In this document: positions 8,905-18,149 of the stretch, in pieces
Layout: each line of letters starts with the position of its first letter
How positions within the stretch are numbered: position 1 is the first letter of the stretch
Source: Janthinobacterium sp. GW458P
GTDB taxonomy: Bacteria > Pseudomonadota > Gammaproteobacteria > Burkholderiales > Burkholderiaceae_D
DNA: 64,000 bases
Assembly (NCBI RefSeq): GCF_002127585.1
Contig: NZ_NEGZ01000005.1
Span: forward strand, 67,162 to 131,161
Direction of reading: 5' to 3'
Notes under the pieces: model-generated
Database searches by the model: none
What the model was told of the DNA's origin: nothing
Seen by the model: only the letters and a program-made list of their open reading frames with translations
Program-made: the position numbers and the translations under genes

Positions 8905-10047
8905 ATGCATACACCGTCCACTTTCGATCTCGCCATCTGCGGCGCCGGCCCCGTCGGCATGGCGCTGGCCGCCCTGCTGGTGCAGCGCGGCAGCCGCGCC
9001 GCCGGCATCGCCCTGCTCGACGCCAAGTCCATCGAACAGGCCAAACGCGACCCGCGCACCATCGCCCTGTCGTATGGCAGCCGCCAGATTCTGGAGGAAG
9101 CTGGCGCCTGGCCCGTCGAGGCGACGCCCATCCACGCCATCCACGTCTCGCGCCGCGGCCGTTTCGGGCGCAGCCTGATGGACCGCAGCGAGCATGGCGT
9201 CGAAGCCCTGGGCTATGTGGCCCGCTATGGCGCCGTGGTCGGCGCGCTGGCCGAGGTATGCGGGCGCCTCGGCGTGGCCACCGTGCGCCCGGCCCTGGTG
9301 ACTGCCAGCGCCGAAGATGGCGATGGCGTCAGCGTGCAGATCGAACAGGACGGCGCCGTTTCCAGCCTGCGCGCGCAATTGCTGGTACAGGCCGAGGGCG
9401 GCCTGTTCGGCCAGCAGCAGGAGCGCGCCGTCAGCCGCGACTATGGCCAAAGCGCCATCATCGCCCACGTGCATGTCAGCGCGCCCATCGCCCACCGCGC
9501 CTTTGAGCGCTTCACCGACGAGGGTCCGCTGGCCCTGCTGCCGCAGGACGACGGCTACGCGCTGGTCTGGTGCGTGCCGCCCACGCGCGCCGAACAATTG
9601 CTGGCGCTCGACGACGCCGCCTTCCTGGCGCGCCTGGGCGCGGCCTTCGGCAGCCGCCTGGGACGTTTTATCCGCACGTCGGCGCGCCTGGCCTATCCGC
9701 TGGGCCTGAACGCGCAGGCGGGCGGCACGGCGCGCACGGTCGCCATCGGCAATGCGGCGCAAACCCTGCATCCGGTGGCCGGACAAGGCCTGAACCTGGG
9801 CTTGCGCGACGCCGCCGTGCTGGCCCGCGTACTGGCGCAGGACAGCAGCCCGGCCGGCCTGGAACGCTATGCCAGCCTGCGCCAGGCCGACCGCGGACTG
9901 ACCGTGCGCGTCACCGACACCATGGCGCGCATTTTTACGGGCAGCGCGCCCACGCAAGGCTTGCTGGGCCTGTCGCTGGGCTTGCTCGACGCCGTCAGCC
10001 CGGCGCGCAAAAGCCTGGCGGAACTGATGATGTACGGCCGCCGCTGA
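8905..10047 (+). CDS. ubiH: FAD-dependent ubiquinone hydroxylase, UbiH family
   Basis: Predicted aromatic ring hydroxylase of ubiquinone synthesis (2-octaprenyl-6-methoxyphenol step), using FAD, NAD(P)H and O2. The 380 aa protein has the Rossmann GxGxxG form (ICGAGPVGMALA) at its N terminus, the DPRTIALS motif characteristic of the UbiH/UbiF/VisC family near residue 50, and the second FAD motif GNAAQTLHPVAGQGLNLGLRD near 285. Position directly after pepP supports ubiH over other family members, although betaproteobacterial Ubi hydroxylases vary in regioselectivity. Confidence 0.85.
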   Translation: MHTPSTFDLAICGAGPVGMALAALLVQRGSRAAGIALLDAKSIEQAKRDPRTIALSYGSRQILEEAGAWPVEATPIHAIHVSRRGRFGRSLMDRSEHGVEALGYVARYGAVVGALAEVCGRLGVATVRPALVTASAEDGDGVSVQIEQDGAVSSLRAQLLVQAEGGLFGQQQERAVSRDYGQSAIIAHVHVSAPIAHRAFERFTDEGPLALLPQDDGYALVWCVPPTRAEQLLALDDAAFLARLGAAFGSRLGRFIRTSARLAYPLGLNAQAGGTARTVAIGNAAQTLHPVAGQGLNLGLRDAAVLARVLAQDSSPAGLERYASLRQADRGLTVRVTDTMARIFTGSAPTQGLLGLSLGLLDAVSPARKSLAELMMYGRR

Positions 10048-10162
10048 ACCTTATCAATAAAGAAAGAGCACGGGCGAAAAAGAAACAGGCAGCATCTCCG
10101 GCATGGAGTAAACGGCCCGCGGATGCGACAATGACTGTCACCTGGATTCTGGCGACCGTTCC

Positions 10163-11113
10163 ATGACAGACGCATTGCCCGCAGCACCGCCTGCCGCTCT
10201 TCCCGAAATACTCTTTTCCCGCCTGCTGGAAGACGCCCTCGACGCCGTCATCATCATCGACGAGCAGTGCCGCATCCGCTACATCAATGGCGCCATGCAG
10301 GCGCTGTCGGGCTATGCCAGCGGAGAACTGCTGGGCCAGACCCTGAATGGCCTGCTGCCAGACGCCGTCGGCGCGCAGCACGACAACCATGTGATCAATT
10401 ACATCCGCAGCTCGCGCACCTCCAGCGTGCTGGGAAAAATACGCGAATTCGCCATCCGCCACCGCGACACACAGATGATCCCCATCGAAATGAAGGCGCT
10501 GGACCTGGGCGTGGTGGACGGCATGCGCTATTTCGGCGCCTTTTTGCTCGACGTGCGCGAACGGCGCGAACTGGCGGCCAAGAACGCCAGCCTGCTGGCA
10601 CAGCTGGAACAGCAGGCGCTGTACGATGCCCTCACTTCGCTGCCGAACCGGCGCGCCTACGAGGCCCAGGCCGAGCAGGCCATGGCGCGCGCGGCGCGCA
10701 GCGGCGCCGCGCTGACGGTGGGCGTGGCCGACCTTGACCATTTCAAGAAAATCAACGACCGCCATGGGCACGCCGTGGGCGACGCCGTGCTGCGCAACGT
10801 GGCGCAAGTGCTGCGCGATACGGGCCGCGTCACCGACGTGGCGGCGCGCATGGGCGGCGAGGAATTCGGCCTGCTGTTCCCCGACGCGACCTTGCAGCAG
10901 GCGCAGCTGGTGGCCGAGCGCATCCGCGCGGCCGTGGCGGCGGCCGTCACCGTGCTGCCGGACGGTTCCGCGCTGCATGTCACCATCAGCATCGGCCTGG
11001 CGCCGCTGGCGCGAGGCGCCAGCATGGATGCGGCCATGTCGGAAGCCGACAAGGCCCTGTACGTGGCCAAGCACCAGGGCCGCAACCAGGTCATGGCCAG
11101 CGCCGCCGAATAA
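10163..11113 (+). CDS. PAS-GGDEF diguanylate cyclase
   Basis: Predicted to make cyclic di-GMP from two GTP. A PAS domain covers about residues 15-135 (DAVIIIDEQCRIRYINGAMQ...) with a short helical linker to the GGDEF domain (about 150-316). The active-site loop is GGEEF (231-235), a functional variant, and an inhibitory-site RxxD (RVTD, 222-225) lies five residues upstream, so product inhibition is expected. No membrane segment or signal peptide, so it is a cytosolic sensor. Stands alone, 115 nt after ubiH, facing the pnt operon. Confidence 0.9.
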   Translation: MTDALPAAPPAALPEILFSRLLEDALDAVIIIDEQCRIRYINGAMQALSGYASGELLGQTLNGLLPDAVGAQHDNHVINYIRSSRTSSVLGKIREFAIRHRDTQMIPIEMKALDLGVVDGMRYFGAFLLDVRERRELAAKNASLLAQLEQQALYDALTSLPNRRAYEAQAEQAMARAARSGAALTVGVADLDHFKKINDRHGHAVGDAVLRNVAQVLRDTGRVTDVAARMGGEEFGLLFPDATLQQAQLVAERIRAAVAAAVTVLPDGSALHVTISIGLAPLARGASMDAAMSEADKALYVAKHQGRNQVMASAAE

Positions 11114-11136
11114 AAACAGCCCGCGCAAAGGCGGGC
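11112..11136 (-). terminator. Terminator of the pnt operon
   Basis: GCCCGC (11119-11124) pairs with GCGGGC (11131-11136). On the minus strand the stem is followed by TGTTTTTATT, a proper T-tract downstream of pntB. On the plus strand there is no T-run, so termination of the cyclase gene here would be weak. Confidence 0.7.
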
Positions 11137-11165
11137 CGTCCGGGCGTCGCCTGCGGCGCTGGCGT

Positions 11166-12632
11166 TTATTCGACCGCTTTCAGCATGTCCTCGATCACCT
11201 TCTTGGCGTCGCCAAATACCATCATCGTGTTCGGCTGGTAGAACAGCTCATTGTCCAGGCCCGCATAGCCGGACGCCATCGAGCGCTTGTTGACGATGAT
11301 GCTCTTGGCCTTGTACGCCTCGAGGATCGGCATGCCGGCGATCGGCGATTTCGGGTCTTTTGCCGCCGGGTTGACGACGTCGTTCGCGCCCAGCACCAGC
11401 ACCACGTCGGTCTGGCCGAATTCACCGTTGATGTCTTCCATCTCGAAGACCTGGTCGTACGGCACCTCGGCCTCGGCCAGCAGCACGTTCATGTGGCCCG
11501 GCATGCGCCCCGCCACCGGGTGGATCGCATACTTGACGGTGACGCCCTTGTGCGTGAGCTTTTCCACCAGTTCCTTGAGCGAATGCTGCGCGCGCGCCAC
11601 GGCCAGGCCATAGCCTGGCACGATGATGACGGTTTCCGCATTGCCCATGATGAAGGCGGCATCGTCGGCCGAGCCCGATTTGACGGGGCGCTGTTCCTGC
11701 GCGCCGCCGCTGGCCGCGGCCGGTGCATCGCCGCCAAAGCCGCCGAGGATGACGTTGAAGAACGAGCGGTTCATGGCCTTGCACATGATGTACGACAGGA
11801 TCGCGCCCGAAGACCCCACGAGCGAGCCGGCGATGATCAGCATCGAGTTATTCAGCGAAAAGCCGATGCCCGCCGCGGCCCAGCCCGAATAGCTGTTGAG
11901 CATCGACACCACCACCGGCATGTCGGCGCCGCCGATGGGGATGATGATCAGCACGCCCAGCGCAAAGGCGATCAGGGCCATGATGATGAACGGCGTCCAC
12001 GCCGGCTGCACGCCGTCGGCGAAGCAGAAGGCCAGGCCCAGGCCCACCATCACCAGCGCCAGCACCAGGTTGAGCATGTGCTGGCCCTTGAAGCTGACGG
12101 GCGCGCCCTGGAACAGGCGGAACTTGTACTTGCCTGACAGCTTGCCGAAGGCGATCACCGAACCGGAGAACGTGATGGCGCCGACAAAGGTGCCGATGAA
12201 CAGCTCGAAGCGGTTGCCGATGGGCAGCGCCTCGCCGTTTTTGGCGATATTGAAGGCCCACGGTTCCGACACGGCCGCCACGGCGATGCAGACGGCCGCC
12301 AGGCCGATCAGCGAGTGCATGGCCGCCACCAGTTCCGGCATCTTCGTCATTTCCACGGTTTTTGCCAGGTAGGCGCCGATGGCGCCGCCCGTGACGATGC
12401 CGATGATGACGAGGGTCAGGCCCATGCCGCCCGTCTGCTGCTCCTTGAGTTTCAGGATCAGCGCCACGGTGGTGACGGCGGCAATGGCCATGCCGCTCAT
12501 GCCGAAGGCATTGCCGCGGCGCGCCGTCGAGGGCGACGACAGCCCTTTCAGGGCCTGGATGAAGCACACCGACGCGATCAGGTACATCATCGTCACCAGG
12601 TTCATGGTGACGAAGCTCATGGCGTGACTCAT
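11166..12632 (-). CDS. pntB: NAD(P) transhydrogenase subunit beta PntB
   Basis: Beta subunit of the proton-translocating transhydrogenase: hydride transfer from NADH to NADP+ driven by the proton gradient. The 488 aa protein has an N-terminal membrane domain of about eight to nine helices (roughly 1-300) and a C-terminal soluble NADP-binding domain starting near [18 protein letters not shown], with the typical [26 protein letters not shown] and [10 protein letters not shown] segments. Its ATG overlaps the pntAb stop. Last gene of the operon. Confidence 0.96.
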   Translation of the reverse strand: MSHAMSFVTMNLVTMMYLIASVCFIQALKGLSSPSTARRGNAFGMSGMAIAAVTTVALILKLKEQQTGGMGLTLVIIGIVTGGAIGAYLAKTVEMTKMPELVAAMHSLIGLAAVCIAVAAVSEPWAFNIAKNGEALPIGNRFELFIGTFVGAITFSGSVIAFGKLSGKYKFRLFQGAPVSFKGQHMLNLVLALVMVGLGLAFCFADGVQPAWTPFIIMALIAFALGVLIIIPIGGADMPVVVSMLNSYSGWAAAGIGFSLNNSMLIIAGSLVGSSGAILSYIMCKAMNRSFFNVILGGFGGDAPAAASGGAQEQRPVKSGSADDAAFIMGNAETVIIVPGYGLAVARAQHSLKELVEKLTHKGVTVKYAIHPVAGRMPGHMNVLLAEAEVPYDQVFEMEDINGEFGQTDVVLVLGANDVVNPAAKDPKSPIAGMPILEAYKAKSIIVNKRSMASGYAGLDNELFYQPNTMMVFGDAKKVIEDMLKAVE

Positions 12633-12943
12633 TCTTTCGCTCCTTGCTTGGCTTTCGGTTCTTTTTTACGGAACATCTCGAGCATGCGCTGCGTGACGAG
12701 GAAGCCGCCGAACACGTTGACGGCGGCCAGCGCCACTGCCAGCGTGCCGGCCGCCTGCGCCAGCGGACCATCCGTCAGGCCGGCCGCCAGCATGGCGCCA
12801 ACGATGATGATGGCGGAAATGGCGTTGGTGACGGCCATCAGCGGCGTATGCAGCGCCGGCGTGACGGTCCAGACGACGTGGTAGCCGACATAAATGGCCA
12901 GCACGAAGATGATCAGGTTGGTGATGGTGTGACTGATTTCCAT
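12629..12943 (-). CDS. pntAb: NAD(P) transhydrogenase subunit alpha part 2 PntAb
   Basis: Small membrane part of the alpha subunit in organisms where alpha is split in two. From ATG 12943 ([10 protein letters not shown]) the protein has 104 aa with three hydrophobic helices ([28 protein letters not shown] and [15 protein letters not shown]). A GGGAGAG ribosome site lies 9-15 nt upstream, which decides the start over the longer open frame. The stop overlaps pntB by 3 nt. Confidence 0.93.
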   Translation of the reverse strand: MEISHTITNLIIFVLAIYVGYHVVWTVTPALHTPLMAVTNAISAIIIVGAMLAAGLTDGPLAQAAGTLAVALAAVNVFGGFLVTQRMLEMFRKKEPKAKQGAKE

Positions 12944-12981
12944 GATGTTGTTCTCTCCCTGTGCCGCATTATTTTCGTAAC

Positions 12982-14094
12982 TTATTTGCGCAAGATCACG
13001 CTGTCCGCGCAAACCAGGCTGGCCTTGATGATTTCATCCTCGCGGTCGATCAGCAGCTGATCGTCCTTGTCGATGATGAGCTTCAAAAAGTCCAGCACGT
13101 TGCGCGCATACAGGGCCGAGGCATCGGCCGCCACCAGGGTCGCCAGGTTCGGCTCGCCCACGATGTAGACGCCGTGCTTGAGCACCGTCTTGCCCAGTTC
13201 CGACAGCGGGCAGTTGCCGCCCTGCTCCACGGCCAGGTCGACGATGACGGAACCGGGTTTCATGGCTTTCACCGTTTCTTCGGAAATGAGCACGGGCGCG
13301 GCGCGGCCGGGGATCAGTGCCGTGGTGATGATGATGTCGGCCAGTTTCGCCCGTTCGTGCACCAGTTCGGCCTGGCGGCGCATCCAGTCGGCCGGCATGG
13401 CGCGCGCATAGCCGCCCGACCCCTTGGCGATTTCCTTTTCTTCCTCGGTGAGGAAAGGCACGTCGAGGAACTTGGCGCCCAGCGATTCAACTTGTTCCTT
13501 GACGGGCGGGCGCACGTCGGACGCCTCGATGACGGCGCCCAGGCGCTTGGCCGTGGCGATCGCCTGCAAACCGGCCACGCCCACGCCCATGATCAGCACG
13601 CGGGCCGCTTTCACCGTGCCGGCCGCTGTCATCAGCATGGGCATGAAGCGCTGGTAGGTATTGGCGGCCACCAGCACGGCCTTGTAGCCGGCAATATTTG
13701 CCTGCGAGGACAGCACGTCCATCGACTGCGCGCGCGTGATGCGCGGCACGGCTTCCAGGGCGAAGGCGGACAGCCCGGCCGCGGCCATGGCGGCGATATT
13801 GTCCGCGTCAAACGGGTTCAACATGCCGACCAGCACGGTGCCGCCGGCCATCAGGGTCCGTTCTTCGGCATCGGGAGCGCGCACCTTGAGCACGATGGCG
13901 CAGCCGTAGGCTTCCTGGGCGGTGCCGATCTGCGCGCCGGCGGCGGCGTACGCGTCGTCGGGAATCGACGCTTGCACGCCCGCGCCCGCCTGTACGACGA
14001 CCTGATGCCTGGCCGCCAGCTTCTTGACTGTCTCGGGCGTCGCTGCCACCCGGGTCTCACCGGGCCGCGTTTCGGCCGGTATGCCTATCCTCAT
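12982..14094 (-). CDS. pntAa: NAD(P) transhydrogenase subunit alpha part 1 PntAa
   Basis: Soluble NAD(H)-binding domain I of the transhydrogenase. The 370 aa protein begins with [20 protein letters not shown], typical of the AlaDH/PNT N-terminal domain, then [23 protein letters not shown] and the Rossmann region [22 protein letters not shown] near residue 165. It has no membrane helices, as expected for the split form known from Rhodospirillum and many betaproteobacteria. A GGAGG ribosome site precedes the ATG at 14094. First gene of pntAa-pntAb-pntB. Confidence 0.95.
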   Translation of the reverse strand: MRIGIPAETRPGETRVAATPETVKKLAARHQVVVQAGAGVQASIPDDAYAAAGAQIGTAQEAYGCAIVLKVRAPDAEERTLMAGGTVLVGMLNPFDADNIAAMAAAGLSAFALEAVPRITRAQSMDVLSSQANIAGYKAVLVAANTYQRFMPMLMTAAGTVKAARVLIMGVGVAGLQAIATAKRLGAVIEASDVRPPVKEQVESLGAKFLDVPFLTEEEKEIAKGSGGYARAMPADWMRRQAELVHERAKLADIIITTALIPGRAAPVLISEETVKAMKPGSVIVDLAVEQGGNCPLSELGKTVLKHGVYIVGEPNLATLVAADASALYARNVLDFLKLIIDKDDQLLIDREDEIIKASLVCADSVILRK

Positions 14095-14506
14095 GATGCC
14101 TCCGCAAATTGATAAACTGACTAGAATCTAACACGGAAAGCCGCGCGTTAAACGTTTGTGAACCAGCAACTTTTAGGCACAGGACACTAATTCCCCCGAA
14201 ATGGCAGCGCTCGTTTCGCCATGCGGTGCAGCGACCGTATTATGGGAAATGTGTGTCAATCTCACCACAGTCCACGCCGCATGCGCGCTTGTTTTGACCA
14301 GGCGGAAGGCCTATATTGACGAGCGCTTCCTGCCGCCTTGCCGCCTAAGCCCCCATGCTAGTGCGCTCCCCGGGAAAGACGTAAGTACCTCCCACCGCTA
14401 TTTGCTAAAACGTTGTCATTTATCAATATGTCCGCGCAACAGAAGGCCGCGTTCAAACCGCGCGCGCAGAACAAGATAAAATGTCGGCTCTTTCAAGGAT
14501 GGAATC
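14095..14506. other. Intergenic region between pntAa and nudJ
   Basis: Divergent control region of 412 bp. No convincing small gene: open frames here lack ribosome sites and typical composition. It should carry the promoters of pntAa (leftward) and nudJ-mnmA (rightward), but I cannot pick consensus -35/-10 pairs with correct spacing. Confidence 0.5.
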
Positions 14507-14986
14507 ATGCCGAGAATCTGGAAACCCTCTGTCACCGTTGCCGCCATCGTCGAGCGCGACGGCCTGTTTTTACTGATTGAAGAAGAGACCAGCGAAGGCA
14601 TCAAGATCAATCAGCCGGCCGGCCATCTCGACCCGTTCGAATCGCTGGAGCAGGCCGTCATCCGCGAAACGCTGGAGGAAGCGGCCTATGATTTCATTCC
14701 CACGGCGCTGGTCGGCATGTACATGTCGCGCTACCAGTCGCTGCGCACGGGCGAGGATGTGACCTATCTGCGCTTCACCTTTTGCGGCACGGCCGGCGCC
14801 GAGCATGACCGCCCGCTGGACGAAGGCATCATCCGCACCCTGTGGATGACGCGCGACGAGCTGGCGGCGTGCCAGGAGCGCCACCGCAGCCCGCTGGTGC
14901 TGCAGTGCGTGGACGAATACCTGGCTGGCCGGCGCGCGCCGCTGGCCCTGCTGCACACGCATACGTCGGTCTTTAACAGCGCATAG
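14507..14986 (+). CDS. nudJ: Nudix hydrolase NudJ-like
   Basis: Nudix pyrophosphohydrolase of 159 aa. The Nudix box runs from G39 (GHLDPFE) through RETLEE at 53-58, with the magnesium-binding glutamates present; the usual closing Gly is replaced by Ala. In E. coli the neighbour of mnmA is nudJ, which hydrolyses nucleoside tri- and diphosphates and thiamin-precursor pyrophosphate, so this assignment rests on family and synteny. An AAGGA ribosome site lies upstream of ATG 14507. mnmA starts 43 nt downstream, probably co-transcribed. Confidence 0.85.
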   Translation: MPRIWKPSVTVAAIVERDGLFLLIEEETSEGIKINQPAGHLDPFESLEQAVIRETLEEAAYDFIPTALVGMYMSRYQSLRTGEDVTYLRFTFCGTAGAEHDRPLDEGIIRTLWMTRDELAACQERHRSPLVLQCVDEYLAGRRAPLALLHTHTSVFNSA

Positions 14987-15029
14987 ACCCGCGCATGGCA
15001 ACATTATCTAAAGTACACTGGAAAGCAAG

Positions 15030-16145
15030 ATGAGCAAGAAGAAAGTCGTTATCGGCATGTCGGGCGGGGTCGATTCCTCGGTCGCGGCATGGATGCTGAA
15101 GGAACAAGGCTATGAAGTCATCGGCCTGTTCATGAAAAACTGGGAAGATGACGACGATTCGGAATACTGCTCCACGCGCCAGGACTGGATCGACGCGGCC
15201 AGCGTGGCCGACGTCATCGGCGTCGATATCGAAGCCGTCAATTTCGCCTCCGAATACAAGGACCGCGTCTTCGCCGACTTCCTGCGCGAATACCAGGCCG
15301 GCCGCACGCCGAACCCGGACGTGCTGTGCAACGCCGAAATCAAGTTCAAGGCTTTTCTTGACCATGCCATGACCCTGGGCGCCGACCTGATCGCCACCGG
15401 CCACTATGCGCGCGTGCGCCAGGCGCCCACCGACGCGGGCCGCTACGAACTGCTCAAGGCCGTCGACGCCAGCAAGGATCAAAGCTACTTCCTGCACCGC
15501 TTGAACCAGGCGCAGTTGTCCAAGACCTTGTTTCCGCTCGGTGAAATCCCGAAGACGCAAGTGCGCCAGATCGCGGAAAAGCTGGCCCTGCCGAATGCGC
15601 AAAAAAAGGATTCGACGGGCATTTGCTTCATTGGCGAGCGCCCGTTCCGCGAATTTTTGAACCGCTACCTGTCGTACAAGCCGGGTCCGATGAAAACGGC
15701 CGACGGCAAGACCGTGGGCGAACACGTGGGACTGAGTTTTTATACCCTGGGCCAGCGCAAGGGCATCGGCATCGGCGGCGTGAAGTCATACCAGAACGCC
15801 GACGGCAGCAGCGACGCCTGGTATGTGGCGCGCAAGGATATCGCCAACAACACCCTGTGGGTGGTGCAGGGCCACGACCACCCTTGGCTGCTGTCGCCGG
15901 CCTTGACGGCCGACCAGGCCAGCTGGGTCGCCGGCAGCGCGCCGCAAGCGGGCGCCCTGTCCGCCAAGACGCGCTACCGCCAGGCCGACGTGGCCTGCCA
16001 GTTGCTGCCTGATGGAAATGAAAATTTTGGCCTGGCCTTTGATCAGGCGCAATGGGCCGTCACGCCGGGCCAGTCGGCCGTGTTGTACGACGGCGACGTC
16101 TGCCTCGGTGGCGGCATCATCGCCAGCGCGACGGGCCTGGCCTAA
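15030..16145 (+). CDS. mnmA: tRNA-specific 2-thiouridylase MnmA
   Basis: Thiolates U34 of the tRNAs for Lys, Glu and Gln, using ATP and sulfur relayed from IscS and the Tus proteins. The 371 aa protein has the PP-loop SGGVDSS (11-17), the FMKNWEDDD signature, and the catalytic cysteine pair C100 ([12 protein letters not shown]) and C199 ([11 protein letters not shown]). Length is normal. Convergent with the receiver gene at 16301; a palindromic repeat fills the gap. Confidence 0.96.
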   Translation: MSKKKVVIGMSGGVDSSVAAWMLKEQGYEVIGLFMKNWEDDDDSEYCSTRQDWIDAASVADVIGVDIEAVNFASEYKDRVFADFLREYQAGRTPNPDVLCNAEIKFKAFLDHAMTLGADLIATGHYARVRQAPTDAGRYELLKAVDASKDQSYFLHRLNQAQLSKTLFPLGEIPKTQVRQIAEKLALPNAQKKDSTGICFIGERPFREFLNRYLSYKPGPMKTADGKTVGEHVGLSFYTLGQRKGIGIGGVKSYQNADGSSDAWYVARKDIANNTLWVVQGHDHPWLLSPALTADQASWVAGSAPQAGALSAKTRYRQADVACQLLPDGNENFGLAFDQAQWAVTPGQSAVLYDGDVCLGGGIIASATGLA

Positions 16146-16190
16146 AGTCAGCTTGGTTAAGTAGATTTTTACCAATCCAACTCAATAACA

Positions 16191-16308
16191 ACACCTGAGA
16201 CAATCGTAGCGAGCGGCAGTGAGTTGTGGCCGAGAAGCGCAACTGTACTTTAGTACAGTGAGCATCGCCGGCCGCAAATCGCGACGCGCAGCAGATTTTA
16301 TCAGGTGT
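16191..16308 (-). repeat. Palindromic 3'-end repeat, family A, copy 1
   Basis: About 118 bp, bounded by ACACCTGA and TCAGGTGT inverted ends. Read on the minus strand it matches copies at 21055, 30543 and 33703: conserved TGCGCGTCGC, GGCCGGCGATGCTCAC, a central hairpin CTGTACT-AA-AGTACAG, TTGCGCTTCTCGGCC and CCGCTCGCTACG. Its left end (minus-strand sense) overlaps the last codons of the receiver gene and supplies that gene's TGA stop. Relative to the other copies the outer stem has changed on both sides (AATC with GATT instead of AACC with GGTT), which keeps pairing. Confidence 0.9.
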
Positions 16309-16711
16309 CTTTCGCAGCGGCGGCCAGCGCCTGCTGCTGCTTGCGCACCATGGCAATGACGGTATTGCGCACGGTTTTCAGGACCGTGTCGGCCATGAAG
16401 GGTTTCACGATGAAGCCCGACACGCCCATGGCGTGGGCCGCCTGCAGCGAGGCCGCGTCTATGCCGCCCGAAACCATGAAAATGAGCGTCTTCGGGTACT
16501 GGGCGCGGATGGTTTGCACCACGTTGGTCCCGTCTTCCACCTGCTCGCGCGCGATGCAGACGAAATGCGGGTGGTGCTTGACCAGCAGCGCCAGTCCCAG
16601 CGCGCTGGTATGCGTCTGCCCGCAGACATCGTAGCCGCCATCGGTCAGGACCGTGTTCAGCAGGCCGCGCGCCACGGCGCTGCTATCGATCAGGACTGTC
16701 TTTAACATCAT
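16301..16711 (-). CDS. Atypical response-regulator receiver domain protein
   Basis: Stand-alone 136 aa CheY-like receiver. The fold is recognisable: VLIDSSAVARGLLNTVL at the start, FMVSGG with the conserved Ser (S81) and GFIVKPF with the conserved Lys (K103). The phospho-accepting Asp at the end of the third strand is missing: the segment reads FVCIAREQVEDG, with Ile or Ala at that place, and only one of the paired N-terminal acids (D9) is present. It is therefore probably a pseudo-receiver that works by binding rather than phosphorylation. The Xni-like gene lies 42 nt upstream on the same strand. The stop codon lies inside a repeat element. Confidence 0.8.
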   Translation of the reverse strand: MMLKTVLIDSSAVARGLLNTVLTDGGYDVCGQTHTSALGLALLVKHHPHFVCIAREQVEDGTNVVQTIRAQYPKTLIFMVSGGIDAASLQAAHAMGVSGFIVKPFMADTVLKTVRNTVIAMVRKQQQALAAAAKDT

Positions 16712-16753
16712 GATTTACATCCTTGCTTGATTGTTCTTGTGTTGCGCCAGCGC

Positions 16754-17527
16754 TTACTTCTCCCACGCCAGCTTGTTCCAGGTCACGCCCAACGTCACGT
16801 CGGTCTTGAGTTCGACCAACTTTCTTGAAAGATACAGTATTTCCCGCTCTTTTCGCAGGCTTTCACCGAGCGCGCCGGGCAAAATGCCCGCGCCGGCCAT
16901 CACGGCGTCGATATTGCCGTACGCACGCAACAGTTTCGCACCCGTCTTCAGGCCGATCTTCGACACGCCGGGGATGCTGTCGGTGACGTCGCCCATCAGC
17001 GCCAGCAGGTCGGGCAGCAGGTCCGGCGGCACGCCGAACTTTTTCTCGACCCAGGCATGGTCGTGCCAGATGCCCTTGAAATGGTCCCATACCAGCGCGC
17101 CGTGGGCGATCAGGCCGTGCAAATCCTTGTCGGTGGTGGCGATGACGGCCGCGCCGCGCCCCTCGTGCAGCCAGCGCATGACGGCCGTGCCGATCACGTC
17201 GTCGGCCTCCACTTCGGGGATGCTCACCACGTGCATGCCGAAGCTGGCCAGCGTGGCGTAAAAGCCGGGCAAGGCGTCGCGCAGCACTTGCGGCATGGGC
17301 TGGCGCCCCTCGCGGTAGCCCGCATACAGGGCGTGGCGCCAGGTGGGGCCGCCATAGTCGAAGGCCGGCAGGATGTGCGTCGGCTCGTGGTCGTTGATGA
17401 GGGTGCGGAACGACGACAGCGCATGGCGCAGCGCGATCTCCGCCTTCAGGTCGGAATCGGGTTCAGGACTGGCTTCGTAGACGCGGCGTACGATATTCAA
17501 GCCGTCGATAGCGAGGAGTCTGGCCAT
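16754..17527 (-). CDS. 5'-3' exonuclease / flap endonuclease, Xni (ExoIX)-like
   Basis: A 257 aa protein of the PIN/FEN family, the same fold as the 5' nuclease domain of DNA polymerase I but stand-alone. Acidic metal-site motifs are visible: AIDGLNIVRR at the N terminus, EVEADDVIG, IATTDKDL and GDVTDSIPGVSKIGLKTGAKLL, the last forming the helix-hairpin-helix that binds DNA. Length and the WRH...YKAGR-like segment (WRHALYAGYREGRQPMP) resemble E. coli Xni (251 aa), but the closer group may simply be the general 5'-3' exonuclease family. Probably co-transcribed with the receiver gene downstream. Confidence 0.85.
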   Translation of the reverse strand: MARLLAIDGLNIVRRVYEASPEPDSDLKAEIALRHALSSFRTLINDHEPTHILPAFDYGGPTWRHALYAGYREGRQPMPQVLRDALPGFYATLASFGMHVVSIPEVEADDVIGTAVMRWLHEGRGAAVIATTDKDLHGLIAHGALVWDHFKGIWHDHAWVEKKFGVPPDLLPDLLALMGDVTDSIPGVSKIGLKTGAKLLRAYGNIDAVMAGAGILPGALGESLRKEREILYLSRKLVELKTDVTLGVTWNKLAWEK

Positions 17528-17596
17528 GCGGTTAAAAGGACTATTGATGCTTGTTCAAGCACGCATTTTACCGCATGGACAGGGCCATCCGCAGTT

Positions 17597-18031
17597 TCAG
17601 CCGCCAGCGCCGCCCGGGAAAAGCTGGTTGACCAATTCGCCTATCTTTTTGTCCGCATCGATGAACTTGGCCGTATTCATGCCGGCGCGATTGGCGTCGT
17701 ACATGGCTTCACCGATCACCTTGCCCTTGTTGTACACCTTGATGTTTGCATAATTCATGTACAACGCCAGATCCCAGCGCCAGTTCGCCGTGTACGTGGA
17801 CGTCAGCGGGCATTCGATGATCGACGCGGCCGCAGGCAACTGGCGTGCGACATATCCCTTGCCTTCGAGCGCACGTTTATAGGAAGCCATGAACCCGACG
17901 CGGACATCGGGGTTTTCCAGAATGCACACTTCTTTGCTGGCAAAATGCTCGACCGGCTTGACGGTTTGCGTAATGGCGCAACCGGTGAAGAGGAAGACCA
18001 CGGCGGAGAGCAGCGTAATTTTTTTGATCAT
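17597..18031 (-). CDS. Small outer-membrane-type lipoprotein, unknown function
   Basis: A 144 aa protein with a lipoprotein signal peptide (MIKKITLLSAVVFLFTGC; lipobox FTGC, lipidated Cys18). Residue +2 is Ala, so outer-membrane sorting is expected. The mature part has the pattern VCILENPDVRVGFMASYKRALEGKGY then WRWDLALYMNYANIKVYNKGKVIGEAMYDA, which resembles the Sbal_3080 lipoprotein family; I make that match from memory only. No role can be assigned. Its own gene, 69 nt upstream of xni on the same strand. Confidence 0.75.
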   Translation of the reverse strand: MIKKITLLSAVVFLFTGCAITQTVKPVEHFASKEVCILENPDVRVGFMASYKRALEGKGYVARQLPAAASIIECPLTSTYTANWRWDLALYMNYANIKVYNKGKVIGEAMYDANRAGMNTAKFIDADKKIGELVNQLFPGGAGG

Positions 18032-18149
18032 GAGGGGGCGCGCATCGCAGCGCGGTCAGATAGTTGCATAAAGGAAAATATTTTATAGCAAAATCATGCA
18101 AACAGGTAATATTACTTTCTTTGCATGCCACCTCCCCAGGCACGGCGTA

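Noticed and set aside
8308-9957. Minus-strand open frame of about 549 codons opposite pepP and ubiH
   Set aside because: Composition is typical of GC-rich antisense frames; both sense genes have intact catalytic motifs.
14201-14479. Open frame of 92 codons before nudJ
   Set aside because: No ribosome site or similarity, and composition differs from neighbouring genes.
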